NCBI RefSeq assembly: GCF_001294335.1
Contig: NZ_LGKG01000207.1
Span: forward strand, 62,001-126,000
From: Streptomyces chattanoogensis
Lineage (GTDB): Bacteria; Actinomycetota; Actinomycetes; Streptomycetales; Streptomycetaceae
Reading direction: 5' to 3'
Length of the DNA stretch: 64,000 bases
Part shown: positions 32,230 to 41,212 of the stretch, piece after piece
Position numbering within the stretch: position 1 is the stretch's first letter
How the letters are laid out: every line of letters begins with the position of its first letter
Made by a program: the position numbers and the translations under genes
The notes under the pieces: generated by a model
What the model was told of the DNA's origin: nothing
The model's database searches: none
Seen by the model: only the letters and a program-made list of their open reading frames with translations

Positions 32230-33312
32230 TCAGCCAACCTGCGATCCGGTCTTCTCAAGCGCCTCGCGCACCGGCTGGTAGAAGGACTCGCCCCCCAGAA
32301 TGCAGTCGCCCCGCGCGCCCGATGTCAGGCCGAGCGCGGTGCTTCCCTCGAAGAGCGGGCCGCCGCTGTCGCCGGGCTCCGCGCAGACGGTGGTCTGGAT
32401 CAGGCCGCCGACCTGCCCCTCCCGGTAATTGACTGTCACATCCAGCGCGGTGACGGCACCGTTGTGCACCTTGGTCGTGCTGCCGCTGTGCTGCACCTTC
32501 TGGCCCACGATCGGGTCGGCCACCTCGGTGATGGACTGTGTGCTGCCGTTGTAGAGATTCACCACGCTGGGGTGCTCGACGCCGGCGGCGGTGTACTTGG
32601 CGATCCCGAAGTCGTCACCCGGGAAGCTGCTGCTCTCCGTCACGGCGATCTCGGGGCCGTCCTGTACGGCGGACCAGTTCCGCACCGCACTGGTGCAGTG
32701 CCCGGCAGTCAGGAAGTACGGCTGCCCGCCCTTGGTGACATTGAAGCCGAGTGAGCAGCGCGCGTTACTGCCCCAGATGGCGTCACCACCGGCGTTCACC
32801 GGCCGGAGCGCGGCCGCCGATTGTGTGACGGCGGCCCGGCCACCGAGCGAGGAAACGACCGTCTTGAGCTGCTCGAGGTCATCGTTCTTGACCGTGCGGT
32901 CGGCGGTGATGACCACCTTGTTGGTCTTGGGGTCCATCGCCCAGGACGTCCCGGGGATCGCGGCCTTGTCGTTGAGGATGGCGCGGGCGGCCTCCAGTGA
33001 GGCCAGGGAGTTCTTGACGATCTTGGCCTCGGCGCCCGCCGCACGGACCTTGGCCGCCGCGGCCTCGTTTGTCACGTTCACGACGAGCTTATGGTGCTCG
33101 GCGTCGTAGTACGAGCCCGCCCCCGCTTCACCGAGGGAGGAGTCGAGCTCCTTGGCGCGCTGTGCGGCGACAGTGGCCGAAGGGGACTGGGGGTCCGGGT
33201 CCATGGCGGGAGCGGCATAGGCGCTCTGCAGGGCGAGGGCGGCGGTGATCAGGGCCACCACACCGGTGCCGGCGATGACGTGGCGAGGCGTGGATTCGCT
33301 CGTGTGCTTCAA
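32230..33312 (-). CDS. Streptogrisin-like secreted serine protease (S1, with prodomain)
   Basis: A 360-residue pre-pro-protease of the alpha-lytic/streptogrisin type. It has a signal peptide to about residue 33, a prodomain of about 140 residues acting as folding chaperone, and a mature chymotrypsin-fold domain with His in LTAGHC, Asp in GDDFGIAKY and Ser in GDSGGP. Cys pairs are RCSLG/GHC and VCAEPGDSG/RGDC. The start appears to be TTG at 33312, with AGAGGTG upstream. The 33313-33690 interval upstream contains no gene I can support, only GC-rich promoter sequence. Confidence 0.9.
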   Translation of the reverse strand: MKHTSESTPRHVIAGTGVVALITAALALQSAYAAPAMDPDPQSPSATVAAQRAKELDSSLGEAGAGSYYDAEHHKLVVNVTNEAAAAKVRAAGAEAKIVKNSLASLEAARAILNDKAAIPGTSWAMDPKTNKVVITADRTVKNDDLEQLKTVVSSLGGRAAVTQSAAALRPVNAGGDAIWGSNARCSLGFNVTKGGQPYFLTAGHCTSAVRNWSAVQDGPEIAVTESSSFPGDDFGIAKYTAAGVEHPSVVNLYNGSTQSITEVADPIVGQKVQHSGSTTKVHNGAVTALDVTVNYREGQVGGLIQTTVCAEPGDSGGPLFEGSTALGLTSGARGDCILGGESFYQPVREALEKTGSQVG

Positions 33313-33690
33313 CTGGACACCTCTGGTGTGGGGGGGTGGGCCGGCGGGGGGACCCGGCCCGGAGGAGACAGGGGCGTCTCCCTCCTACCGACGTCGTGTC
33401 AGCGCCGTGCCCTCGCCCAGGGCTTCCCAGGCACTCGCGCGGCGCGCACGAGCGCGTGGGAACTGGGGCGCGGATTCATTCATTCCTGGCCCGGCCTCGC
33501 GCTACACCCGCCCCGCCACAGGTCTGCAGGAATCACCTGTACGGCCGTGCGGCAATCCCGGACGTTACCGGCCAGGCATGTCGGTTTGTCGGCCGCTGTC
33601 AGGGAGGGCGTCAGACCTTCAGTCAGCCGACGCCGGCGCTTCGCCGACCCAACCACCCATACCACCGTCACCGGCCTTCTCAACGGCAGG

Positions 33691-34503
33691 TCAGCCCAAG
33701 CGGCCAAGGGCCAACAGATCGAGCAGCGTGGGGCCGCCGACGTATGCGGATACTCCACCGTCGATGGTGAGACAGCTGCCGGTGACCAGCCTGGATGCAT
33801 CGGCGGCCAGGTAGACGGCGGAGTCGGCGATCTCCTCGGGGGTGCCCCAGCGGTGCATCGGGACGGCATGCATCAGTCCGGCGGACACCTGCTGGTTCTC
33901 GCGGACCGCCGCCGTTTCCGCGGTTGCGGTCCAGCCCGGGAGGATCGCATTGACCCGGACACCGGCTGATGCCCATTCCGCGCCGAGGGTCCGCGTCAGG
34001 GCAACGACGGCGGATTTCGACACGGCGATCGTCGAACGGGAGGGAACGCCGGCTACCGCGGCCACCGAGGAAACATTGATCACCGATCCCGTGCCGCGTT
34101 GCAGCAGATGCGGCCCCACTGCCCGGCAAAAGTGCAGCACCGAGGCGAAGTTGACGCGCATATCGCGCTGCCATGCATCAACCGGGATTTCCACGAACGG
34201 ACCCGCGGTGGGGGTGCCACCCGCAACGTTGGCGACGACGTCCAGAGCCCCTAGCCCGCGAATTGCCTCGGAGACGGCGGCGTGGATCTGTTCCTCCTCG
34301 GTGACATCGCAGGTCAGTACCACGGCCCGGCGGCCGAACTTCTCCACTTCGGCGGCGAGTTCCTGCAGTGCGTCGGTACTGCGCGCGAGGACGGCCACAT
34401 CGGCGCCCGCCCTGGCGAAGGCGTAGGCAATCGCCCGCCCCGTGCCACGTGAAGCCCCGGTCACCAAGGCCTTCCTGCCTTCAAGGTCAAACCGAGACGG
34501 CAT
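33691..34503 (-). CDS. SDR-family protein lacking the catalytic Tyr
   Basis: A 270-residue classical short-chain dehydrogenase/reductase. It has the nucleotide motif TGASRGTGRA (about residues 15-24), NVAG in place of NNAG, the active-site Ser in VSSVAAVAG, and Lys in VSKSAV. The catalytic Tyr of YxxxK is replaced by Ile (STIAVSK; codon ATC). It may be a non-catalytic or altered-mechanism member. ATG 34503 has GGAAAGGG upstream. It is divergent from the adenylate-forming enzyme at 34910 and could belong to that pathway. The 34504-34909 gap holds only promoter sequence as far as I can see. Confidence 0.82.
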   Translation of the reverse strand: MPSRFDLEGRKALVTGASRGTGRAIAYAFARAGADVAVLARSTDALQELAAEVEKFGRRAVVLTCDVTEEEQIHAAVSEAIRGLGALDVVANVAGGTPTAGPFVEIPVDAWQRDMRVNFASVLHFCRAVGPHLLQRGTGSVINVSSVAAVAGVPSRSTIAVSKSAVVALTRTLGAEWASAGVRVNAILPGWTATAETAAVRENQQVSAGLMHAVPMHRWGTPEEIADSAVYLAADASRLVTGSCLTIDGGVSAYVGGPTLLDLLALGRLG

Positions 34504-34909
34504 GGCGCACCCTTTCCTCTCTCGGAGAGCTGATAGGTGAATTCCCGTGTGTGCAAAGCGTCGTGGGAAGACGGTGATACCGGCAAGCCCTGTTCCACTG
34601 TGCGGAACGATGCCGACAAGTCCCTGAAGAAGGGTCGTTCGCGGGCGCGTTCCGCTCACCGGAACGCCCATTTTCCGGTCGGCCTACGCGCTTTACACTC
34701 AGGGCGTCCGACGAGAATCGACACGCTTTGGGTATCTCCGCCACAGGAATCGACGGGTGGCGAATCCTCGCTCTCCCCCAACTCTCTCCCGGAATCCACG
34801 GGAACCCGTTACCGGCATTCTGCACATCTTCAGCGGAACACCGTCCGCAAGGGTTCGGGACGGTACCGACGCCGCGACCTGACCGAGAACTCCACAGGAA
34901 GGTGACGGC

Positions 34910-36631
34910 ATGTCCCCGCACACGACGGCGCAGCAAGGAGAGCTGCCCAGGTTTCTCACCGAGTACGCTGCCACCCGCGGCGCGCACCGGATCCTCCCCC
35001 GTTTCCTGGGTGGCCGCCCCCTGGCCACCGGGCGCATCGGCGAGGTGTGGCACGTCGCGGCGGAGCGGAACCCGGCCCAACTGCTGATCGCCGACCGGCC
35101 GCCGGACATCGACCCCGGTGGTGCGTCGGCGCGGACGTTCGCGCAGTGGGCGTCGCTGGTCGACGAGACGGCTGCCTGGCTTCACCAGCTGGGCGTGCGT
35201 GAGTGGGATCGGGTGGCCGTCCTCAAGGCCAACCACTTCGACCTGCTGGTCATCGCGTCGGCCGCGGCGCGGATCGGAGCCGTCCCCGCACCGCTGTCCG
35301 GCGTGTACGGCCCTCCCGTGGGCGGCACACCGGTCTCCCACATCCTGCTCAGGCGGCTGGAACGGCCGTTTCTGGTCACCGACCGCGCCCACCTCGACAG
35401 CTGCGCTCTCGACCCCGCCGCTGTCGCCCGGCTGACCCGGCGGACGGTGTGCGTCGACGGCGCCGACGGCCGCCCCGATCTGGTGGACCTGGCGACCCTG
35501 CGGGGCGGGGCCACGGCCGCCACCCGGCTGCGAGCGCCCGACGAGCCGATGTGGGTGACCCACACCTCGGGTACCACCGGTGTGCCCAAGCTCGTGATGC
35601 ATTCCGCTACATCGGCGCACGGCATGGACCTGGTCGAGGCCGAGCGTTGGCCGTTGTGGATGAACCGGCGGGACACCTGGGCGTTCTGCGACCCCTTCTG
35701 GCACGAGCGGGTGATGGCCAATCAGCTCACCGTGGCCACCATCGGGCTGCGCATGATCATGCTGTCCGACGCCACGTCACCGGCGGTACGCCAACTGCTT
35801 GCGGAGCACCGCCCCACCGTCGTGGAGGCCATGCCCAATATGTTCCTTGCCTGGGAGGAGATGGCGCGCGACCCGGCCCGCCTCTTCGGCAACGTACGGT
35901 TGTTCCTCAACTCCTTCGACGCGATCCACACCCGCACCATCCGCGCCTTCCTGGACGCCAGCGACCGTCGCGTACCGCTGTGGATCCAGGCCTGGAGCCA
36001 GAGCGAATGCGGCCCGATCGCACTGCGGCCGTATGCGCGCCGGTCGGTCCGGCGGCGCGGCAAACGGCCACCGGTCAACCAGGATCTGGGCCGGCCGATT
36101 CCGGCGTACGGGAAGATCCGCGCCGTGGACCCGGATACGGGGCGCCCGGTGCCGCGGGGCAAGGTCGGCCTCATCGAGTTCTCCCAACCGGGCCGGTGCC
36201 TGGCCTACATCGGGGAACAGGACCGGCACGCGCGCAAATGTCACGGGGAATGGTGGAACACCGGGGACCTCGGTGTGATCAACCGGTTCGGGGCGGTCCG
36301 TCTGATCGACCGGGAGATCGACCGCATCGCCGGCGGCAGTGCCATCGAGTGGGAGGACGTCCTGCTGGACCGCCTGCCGCAGCTGACCGAAATCGTGATC
36401 CTGCCGGCCGCGCAGGAGCTGCCCGTCCCGGTGTACAGCACCTCTGGTGACGTTCCCCTCGATCCCGGCACGTGGCAGCGGGCGGTCAGGGATCTGCCGG
36501 AGCTGGCGGCGCCGGTCCGCATCCGCTGGGACGAGTTCCCGCGGACCGGCACCTGGAAGATCGCCAGGGTCCGGCTGCGGGAGCGGCTGCTGCCCGATGC
36601 CCGGCCCCTCGGTACGGGCCGTTGGACCTGA
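34910..36631 (+). CDS. Adenylate-forming enzyme (acyl-CoA synthetase-like)
   Basis: A 573-residue ANL-superfamily protein. Motifs are THTSGTTGVPK (P-loop, about 217-227), QSECGP (A5, about 363), NTGDLG (about 449), DREIDRIAGG (hinge) and a C-terminal Lys in TGTWKIARV (about 549). It should activate a carboxylate as acyl-AMP. First gene of a seven-gene plus-strand run; AGGAAGG lies before the ATG. A second ligase follows 26 bp downstream, so the pathway activates two acids, or this one serves the ThiS-like protein later in the operon. The substrate is unknown. Confidence 0.85.
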   Translation: MSPHTTAQQGELPRFLTEYAATRGAHRILPRFLGGRPLATGRIGEVWHVAAERNPAQLLIADRPPDIDPGGASARTFAQWASLVDETAAWLHQLGVREWDRVAVLKANHFDLLVIASAAARIGAVPAPLSGVYGPPVGGTPVSHILLRRLERPFLVTDRAHLDSCALDPAAVARLTRRTVCVDGADGRPDLVDLATLRGGATAATRLRAPDEPMWVTHTSGTTGVPKLVMHSATSAHGMDLVEAERWPLWMNRRDTWAFCDPFWHERVMANQLTVATIGLRMIMLSDATSPAVRQLLAEHRPTVVEAMPNMFLAWEEMARDPARLFGNVRLFLNSFDAIHTRTIRAFLDASDRRVPLWIQAWSQSECGPIALRPYARRSVRRRGKRPPVNQDLGRPIPAYGKIRAVDPDTGRPVPRGKVGLIEFSQPGRCLAYIGEQDRHARKCHGEWWNTGDLGVINRFGAVRLIDREIDRIAGGSAIEWEDVLLDRLPQLTEIVILPAAQELPVPVYSTSGDVPLDPGTWQRAVRDLPELAAPVRIRWDEFPRTGTWKIARVRLRERLLPDARPLGTGRWT

Positions 36632-36657
36632 CCGGGCGCCGGAGGACGAGGCGGCAG

Positions 36658-38289
36658 ATGGCACGGCACACGCTCACCGAACTGCTGGCGGCAGCCGCCT
36701 CCGGCACCGGCACCACGCGATTCCTCGGCCTGTCCTCGGGCCCGCGGGTCCAGCAGATCCCGTTTGCGGAACTGTGGCGGCGCTCGGAGGCCGCTGCCGC
36801 CTGCTTCCGGGACCTGGGCGCCGGTCCGGGGGAACCGATCGGCCTGCTGCTGGCTGCCTCGCCGGACTGTCTCAGCACGCTCTTCGGAGCCTGGCGGGCG
36901 GGGCTGACCGCGGTCTCGCTGCCACAGCCGGGCCGTGGTGTCACTGCCACAGAGCACCGGTCCGCCCTGGCAGACATCTGCCGTCGGATGGAGATCGAGA
37001 TTCTCGCCGTGCCCGGTGAGTCCCTCGGCCTGGTCGACGCTCTGGCCCCGCATGTCGTGGACGTCGCCTCGTGTGCGCAGCACGGCCGCCGATGGGCGGC
37101 GACCGGTGCCGGCGATCTGGTGCAGTTCTCCTCGGGCAGCACCGGCACGGTCAAGGGCGTCCGTCTGACCTCTGAGGCAATCGCCACCAATGTTCTGGCG
37201 CTGCTGGAGCGGCTGGGCGGTGCCGCGGACGGGCTGGTGTGCTGTTCGTGGTGTCCGCTCTCGCATGACATGGGGCTCGTTGCCGCGGCCTTGGCCACGT
37301 TGGCCGGGATGGGACAGCCCTGCGCCGCCCGGGAGCTGACGCTGATGCCGCCGAGCTGGTTCCTCCGCAGCTGGTTGCGGGCCTGCTCCGAGCGGTCGGC
37401 CACCGTCACCTGGACGCCGGACTTCGCGCTCGACCTGGTGGCGCGGTACATGGGCGTCAGCGGCGGCCCCGGTGGCGGCCTCGGTGCGCTGCAGGCCGTC
37501 GTCGTCGGCGCGGAACCGGTCCGCGGGCAGAGCCTGCGCCGGTTCGCCGCCGCAATGGCACCGTACGGGTTCGACGAGACGGCGCTGTGTCCGGGCTACG
37601 GCATGGCCGAGGCGTCGGTTGCGGTGAGCCTGGTGGCGCCGCAACAGCCCTGGACGTCGGTCCGCGTCGAACCGGCCGCGCTCGGTGAGCTGCGCTGGCA
37701 GCCGGCGGGGACCGGGGTCGAGCTGGTCTCCTGCGGCCTCCCGGTGGCCGGTGTCCAGGCACGGGTCCCGGGCGAGGCAGGCAGGATCGAGCTGCGCGGC
37801 GACTGCCTGATGACCGGGTACACGGGCGATGTGGAGCCGCTCTGGGCGGACGACTGGCTGGTCACCGACGACCTGGGCGCGATTCAGGGCGGTGAGCTGT
37901 ACATCGTGGGACGGGCCGACGATGTGATCCTCACCGTGGGCCGCAAGCTCTATCCCACCGATCTGGAGGCGACCGTGAGCGGTCTCCTGGCCATCGGACA
38001 GGACCGCTGTGCGGCCGTCGCGGACGGCGAGGGCGGGTATGTCTTCGTCGCCGAGATGCACCGCAACCGGACCGCTCCGCACGGAAGTTGGGCGGAGGCA
38101 TGCCGTGTGGCCAGGCGTGGGCTGGTCGAACGGCACGGCGTCGGCCCCTCGGCGGGCGTCGTCATCGCGGCCGGCGCCCTGCCGCGCACATCGAGCGGGA
38201 AGCTGCAGCGCAGGCGCCTGCACGACCTTTACGTCCGGGGCCGGTTACCGGTGGAGACCACCGTCCGTTTCGGCCCCGCCCAGGCGTGA
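36658..38289 (+). CDS. Fatty acyl-AMP ligase-like enzyme (FAAL)
   Basis: A 543-residue adenylate-forming enzyme resembling FAALs, which load fatty acids on ACPs without CoA. It has FSSGSTGTVKG (about 156-166), PLSHDMGLVAAALATL (like the FAAL LYHDMGL helix), YGMAEAS (about 313), GRADDVI (about 418) and the catalytic Lys in SSGKLQRR (about 514). The natural partner is the ACP encoded 2.6 kb downstream. A TTA Leu codon lies at 38245-38247, 14 codons before the stop, suggesting bldA control. The ATG at 36658 has GGAGG about 12 bases upstream. Confidence 0.85.
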   Translation: MARHTLTELLAAAASGTGTTRFLGLSSGPRVQQIPFAELWRRSEAAAACFRDLGAGPGEPIGLLLAASPDCLSTLFGAWRAGLTAVSLPQPGRGVTATEHRSALADICRRMEIEILAVPGESLGLVDALAPHVVDVASCAQHGRRWAATGAGDLVQFSSGSTGTVKGVRLTSEAIATNVLALLERLGGAADGLVCCSWCPLSHDMGLVAAALATLAGMGQPCAARELTLMPPSWFLRSWLRACSERSATVTWTPDFALDLVARYMGVSGGPGGGLGALQAVVVGAEPVRGQSLRRFAAAMAPYGFDETALCPGYGMAEASVAVSLVAPQQPWTSVRVEPAALGELRWQPAGTGVELVSCGLPVAGVQARVPGEAGRIELRGDCLMTGYTGDVEPLWADDWLVTDDLGAIQGGELYIVGRADDVILTVGRKLYPTDLEATVSGLLAIGQDRCAAVADGEGGYVFVAEMHRNRTAPHGSWAEACRVARRGLVERHGVGPSAGVVIAAGALPRTSSGKLQRRRLHDLYVRGRLPVETTVRFGPAQA

Positions 38290-38373
38290 GGACGGTCCAG
38301 GGACCAGGACGGTTCGGGAATGAGGGCGGTTCGGAGATGGGGACGGTTCGTAGATGAGGACGGTGAGGTCTGT
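38289..38373 (+). repeat. 17-bp minisatellite overlapping a gene start
   Basis: Four and a half imperfect 17-bp units start at 38289, 38306, 38323, 38340 and 38357. The consensus is AGGACGGTTCGGAGATG. Units 2, 3 and 4 each contain an ATG (38320, 38337, 38354), in three different frames because 17 is not a multiple of three. The last of these is the start of the following gene. Confidence 0.8.
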
Positions 38374-39199
38374 GGTACGCGACTGTCGGTACTCCTTGCC
38401 ATGTGACACCAGTCTGTTCACCCCGCTCCAGCTCCAGCCGGTCATGGCGGGCCGCATCGCCCACACGGCGATCGCGCGCTGGCTCTGTGAGCATCTGGTC
38501 AGCTACCGAAGGCTGCTGACCGAGTACCGCACCGGTCTGGTGGTGTGGTCGGTCCGGATCCGCTACGAGCGTCCGCTGCGCTTCGACGACGCCGACGAGC
38601 TGCAGGTCAGGGTCGAAGGGCGGGTTCGTCACGGCGGCCGGCAGATGGAGTGGGAGACCTGCATCGGGGCCGGGGCAGAGCACACCTCGGCCGTGGCGGT
38701 ACGGGTGCACCTCGTGACGGTCCCGGTCCACCTGGACGGGGACCCCTCGCTGTCCGCACAGCCGGCGCCGCTCGGGCCGGAGCTGCTCGGCCGGTTCCCC
38801 GAGGACGAGATCCGTGGGACGCCCCACCTCTCGCCCGTGCCCGGACTCCGCCGAAGCCTGGACAGCGCGGACCCTCCCCTTGCCCGGTCCGCATCGCCGT
38901 TCCTGATCCACCGAGCGGCCTGCGAGGTCGCCGACCAATGGGCCTGGACCGAGCTGATCGCCCTGGCCGCAGCCGGCCGGGAGCGGCTCATCCTCGACCA
39001 CGGCCAGCGCCTCCCGCCGTTGCGCGCGGGATTGCGGCATCCCCTGCGCAGCCTGGACGCCCAACTGTCCAAGCCCTGTTACCTGTTCGACCAGGGCGAG
39101 ATCGCCAGCGGCGCCTGGCAGCGGAACCCCCACCTCGCCTTCACCCACCTGGTGCGATCCCGCGGCAGCAACCACGCCGTGGTGGTGGAGCAATGGTGA
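38354..39199 (+). CDS. Hot-dog-fold-like protein
   Basis: A 281-residue protein. The N-terminal 120 residues suggest a hot-dog domain (PVMAGRIAHTAIARW helix, WSVRIRYERPLRFDDADEL and GRQMEWETCIG strands), as in acyl thioesterases and dehydratases; a second, weaker half may complete a double hot-dog. The catalytic residue is not identifiable. Its start lies in a 17-bp minisatellite and lacks a strong Shine-Dalgarno sequence, so initiation may be further downstream. It overlaps the next gene by seven bases. Likely role: hydrolysis or dehydration of an ACP-bound acyl chain; this is inference. Confidence 0.6.
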   Translation: MRTVRSVVRDCRYSLPCDTSLFTPLQLQPVMAGRIAHTAIARWLCEHLVSYRRLLTEYRTGLVVWSVRIRYERPLRFDDADELQVRVEGRVRHGGRQMEWETCIGAGAEHTSAVAVRVHLVTVPVHLDGDPSLSAQPAPLGPELLGRFPEDEIRGTPHLSPVPGLRRSLDSADPPLARSASPFLIHRAACEVADQWAWTELIALAAAGRERLILDHGQRLPPLRAGLRHPLRSLDAQLSKPCYLFDQGEIASGAWQRNPHLAFTHLVRSRGSNHAVVVEQW

Positions 39200-40914
39200 C
39201 CCCCGCCGCGTACCGGTCATCGGTGGCTCTGGAAGCCACGCTCGGCAACCCGTTCGACCCCGCCGCTCCGGTCCCGTATCGCAGCCTGATCGCACGGGAC
39301 GAACGGGAGCAACGCCCCGACGAGGCGTTCGAGGTGGCCCACCAGTGGGGAATTTCCCGGCACTTGACACCGACCGGCGAAGGGGGACGGCTGACCTGCT
39401 TCGAGGAACTGCTGAGCCTGCTGAGGGTGCTGGCCCGCCGCGACCCCGTACTGGCCGTGGGACACGGCGCGTCCCTCTTCGCCGGTCTTCCGGTCTGGAT
39501 GTGGGGTACCGCGGCGCAGCGCGCCCTGGTGGCGGAGCGACTGGCGGCCGGCGAGTTCGGGGCCATCGCGATCAGCGAGGACCGGGCCGGCAGCGATCTG
39601 CTCGCGACCGAGACGACCGCAACCCCCACCCGGGCAGGGTTCCGGCTGGACGGCGAGAAACGGCTGATCAGCAATGCCACCCGGGGGACGTTCTGCACGG
39701 TACTGGCTCGCAGTGGGCCGTGCCTGGGGCTGTTCCTCCTGGACAAGCGCGCCCTCCCGGCAGACCGCTTCCGGCACCTGCCGAAGGTTCCCACGCTCGG
39801 CCTGCGCGGCAACGATCTCAGCGGGATCGCCTTCGACCGCTGCGAGATTCCCGTATCCGCCCGACTCGGCGGTGCCGGGCGCGGCTTGGAAATGCTGCTG
39901 ACCGCCTCGTCCTACGTGCGCGTGCTTGCCTGCGGGATCGCCCTGGGTGCCGCCGACGGCGCATTACGCATCGCGGCCGACTGGGCGCGCGAACGGCGGC
40001 TGTACGGCCAGAACCTGCTGGCCCTGCCGCCGGTGCGGGAACGCCTGTCAGCGGCCTGCCTGGATCTTCTGACGGCGGAGTGCGTCGCGGTCTCGGCCGC
40101 CCGCGCTCTCACGCTCGGCGCGGACCGGTCCCGGCTGTGGTCTTCGGTCGCCAAGTACATGGTGCCGCTGCTGTGCGAGAGAACCGTACGGAACGCGGCG
40201 CGGGTGCTGAGTGCCCGGTTCTTTCTGCGCGAGGGACCGGCGTCGGGCATGCTGCAGAAGTTCGCGCGCGACAGCGCCGTGATGGGCATCCTGGACGGCA
40301 CCTCCATGGTGCAGCTGAACCTCATCGCCTCCGCACTGAGAAGCGTGGCCGCCCCGCATGCGCAGGACCGGGGCCCTGACCTGGACCCGACGAGCCTGTT
40401 CTCCCTGACGACGCCGGCACCGCCGTGGCGTCCCAGGCACACGGGGCTTCAGCTGAGGCCGGTCGCACGGGACGAGATCACCCAGGCATGGGACGGCCCC
40501 CGCCTCGCCGGCCGGTTCGCGCTCTTCGACGCCGAGCGGACCGGCCTCACCCGACGGATCCAGGCCCTGACCTGGACGCACGGCACGCCCCGTACGGCGT
40601 ACGCCCTCGCCCGCCGGCACTGCCTCCTGCACACGGCCGCCGCCTGCAGGCACACCTGGGTGCACAACCGTCGGCTCCTGGATCCCGAACTCGCCACCCC
40701 GCAGTGGCTGGCCGCGTGCTGGGACCGCCTGCTGGCGGAGCTCGGCCTCGGTCCCCCGGAGCCTGCTGCCGGGCTTCCCGAGGACGACCTCGTGGACTGG
40801 CTCTCGCGAGTCTGCAGCGAGGGTCGCTGGCCCTCGCTGCTCTCTCTTCCACCGCCGAGCAAGGGACAACATCATGGACAGGCCAACCGCCGCGGCGGTG
40901 CTGCGGTCCAGTGA
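39193..40914 (+). CDS. Atypical acyl-CoA dehydrogenase-like protein with C-terminal extension
   Basis: A 573-residue protein. Residues about 1-385 follow the acyl-CoA dehydrogenase fold (AISEDRAGSDLLATE, RLYGQNLLALPPV). The catalytic-Glu segment reads GILDGTSMVQ near 365, so Glu is replaced by Asp; the alternative Glu position in helix G is Val. A 180-residue C-terminal extension (about 390-573), rich in Arg, His and Trp, has no family I recognise. A TTA codon lies at 39964-39966. It overlaps both the upstream hot-dog gene and, by 41 bases, the ACP gene, so it is firmly in the operon. It may act on ACP-bound chains. Confidence 0.8.
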   Translation: MVTPAAYRSSVALEATLGNPFDPAAPVPYRSLIARDEREQRPDEAFEVAHQWGISRHLTPTGEGGRLTCFEELLSLLRVLARRDPVLAVGHGASLFAGLPVWMWGTAAQRALVAERLAAGEFGAIAISEDRAGSDLLATETTATPTRAGFRLDGEKRLISNATRGTFCTVLARSGPCLGLFLLDKRALPADRFRHLPKVPTLGLRGNDLSGIAFDRCEIPVSARLGGAGRGLEMLLTASSYVRVLACGIALGAADGALRIAADWARERRLYGQNLLALPPVRERLSAACLDLLTAECVAVSAARALTLGADRSRLWSSVAKYMVPLLCERTVRNAARVLSARFFLREGPASGMLQKFARDSAVMGILDGTSMVQLNLIASALRSVAAPHAQDRGPDLDPTSLFSLTTPAPPWRPRHTGLQLRPVARDEITQAWDGPRLAGRFALFDAERTGLTRRIQALTWTHGTPRTAYALARRHCLLHTAAACRHTWVHNRRLLDPELATPQWLAACWDRLLAELGLGPPEPAAGLPEDDLVDWLSRVCSEGRWPSLLSLPPPSKGQHHGQANRRGGAAVQ

Positions 40915-41212
40915 CGCGGACCGGCACACACACGCCGCCGCCTATCTGCGCTCACTGCTCGCCGGCTGCCTCGGAACCGCACCTGACCAGGTGGCACTCG
41001 ACCAACCCCTGGAGGCACAGGGCTTTGATTCCGTCACCATCGCCGGTATCTCGGTGATCATCGAGGAGGATCTCGGAGTCCGCGTGCCGATCGCCGAACT
41101 CGCCGCATCCGGCCTCGGGGAACTCGCCCGTCTCCTGGCAGCCGATGTCCGCACGAGCGAGAGGGAGGCTGGTGAGGTGGGTGCCGACGCCCCTGTGGAC
41201 CGGTCACGATGA
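40874..41212 (+). CDS. Acyl carrier protein
   Basis: A 112-residue carrier protein with the phosphopantetheine motif GFDSVTIAGIS (Ser53) and helices typical of ACPs. An N-terminal extension of about 20 residues is longer than usual. It begins 41 bases inside the preceding dehydrogenase gene, with AGGGA upstream of the ATG. It is the expected acceptor for the FAAL product and the scaffold for the hot-dog and dehydrogenase-like enzymes around it. Confidence 0.85.
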   Translation: MDRPTAAAVLRSSDADRHTHAAAYLRSLLAGCLGTAPDQVALDQPLEAQGFDSVTIAGISVIIEEDLGVRVPIAELAASGLGELARLLAADVRTSEREAGEVGADAPVDRSR

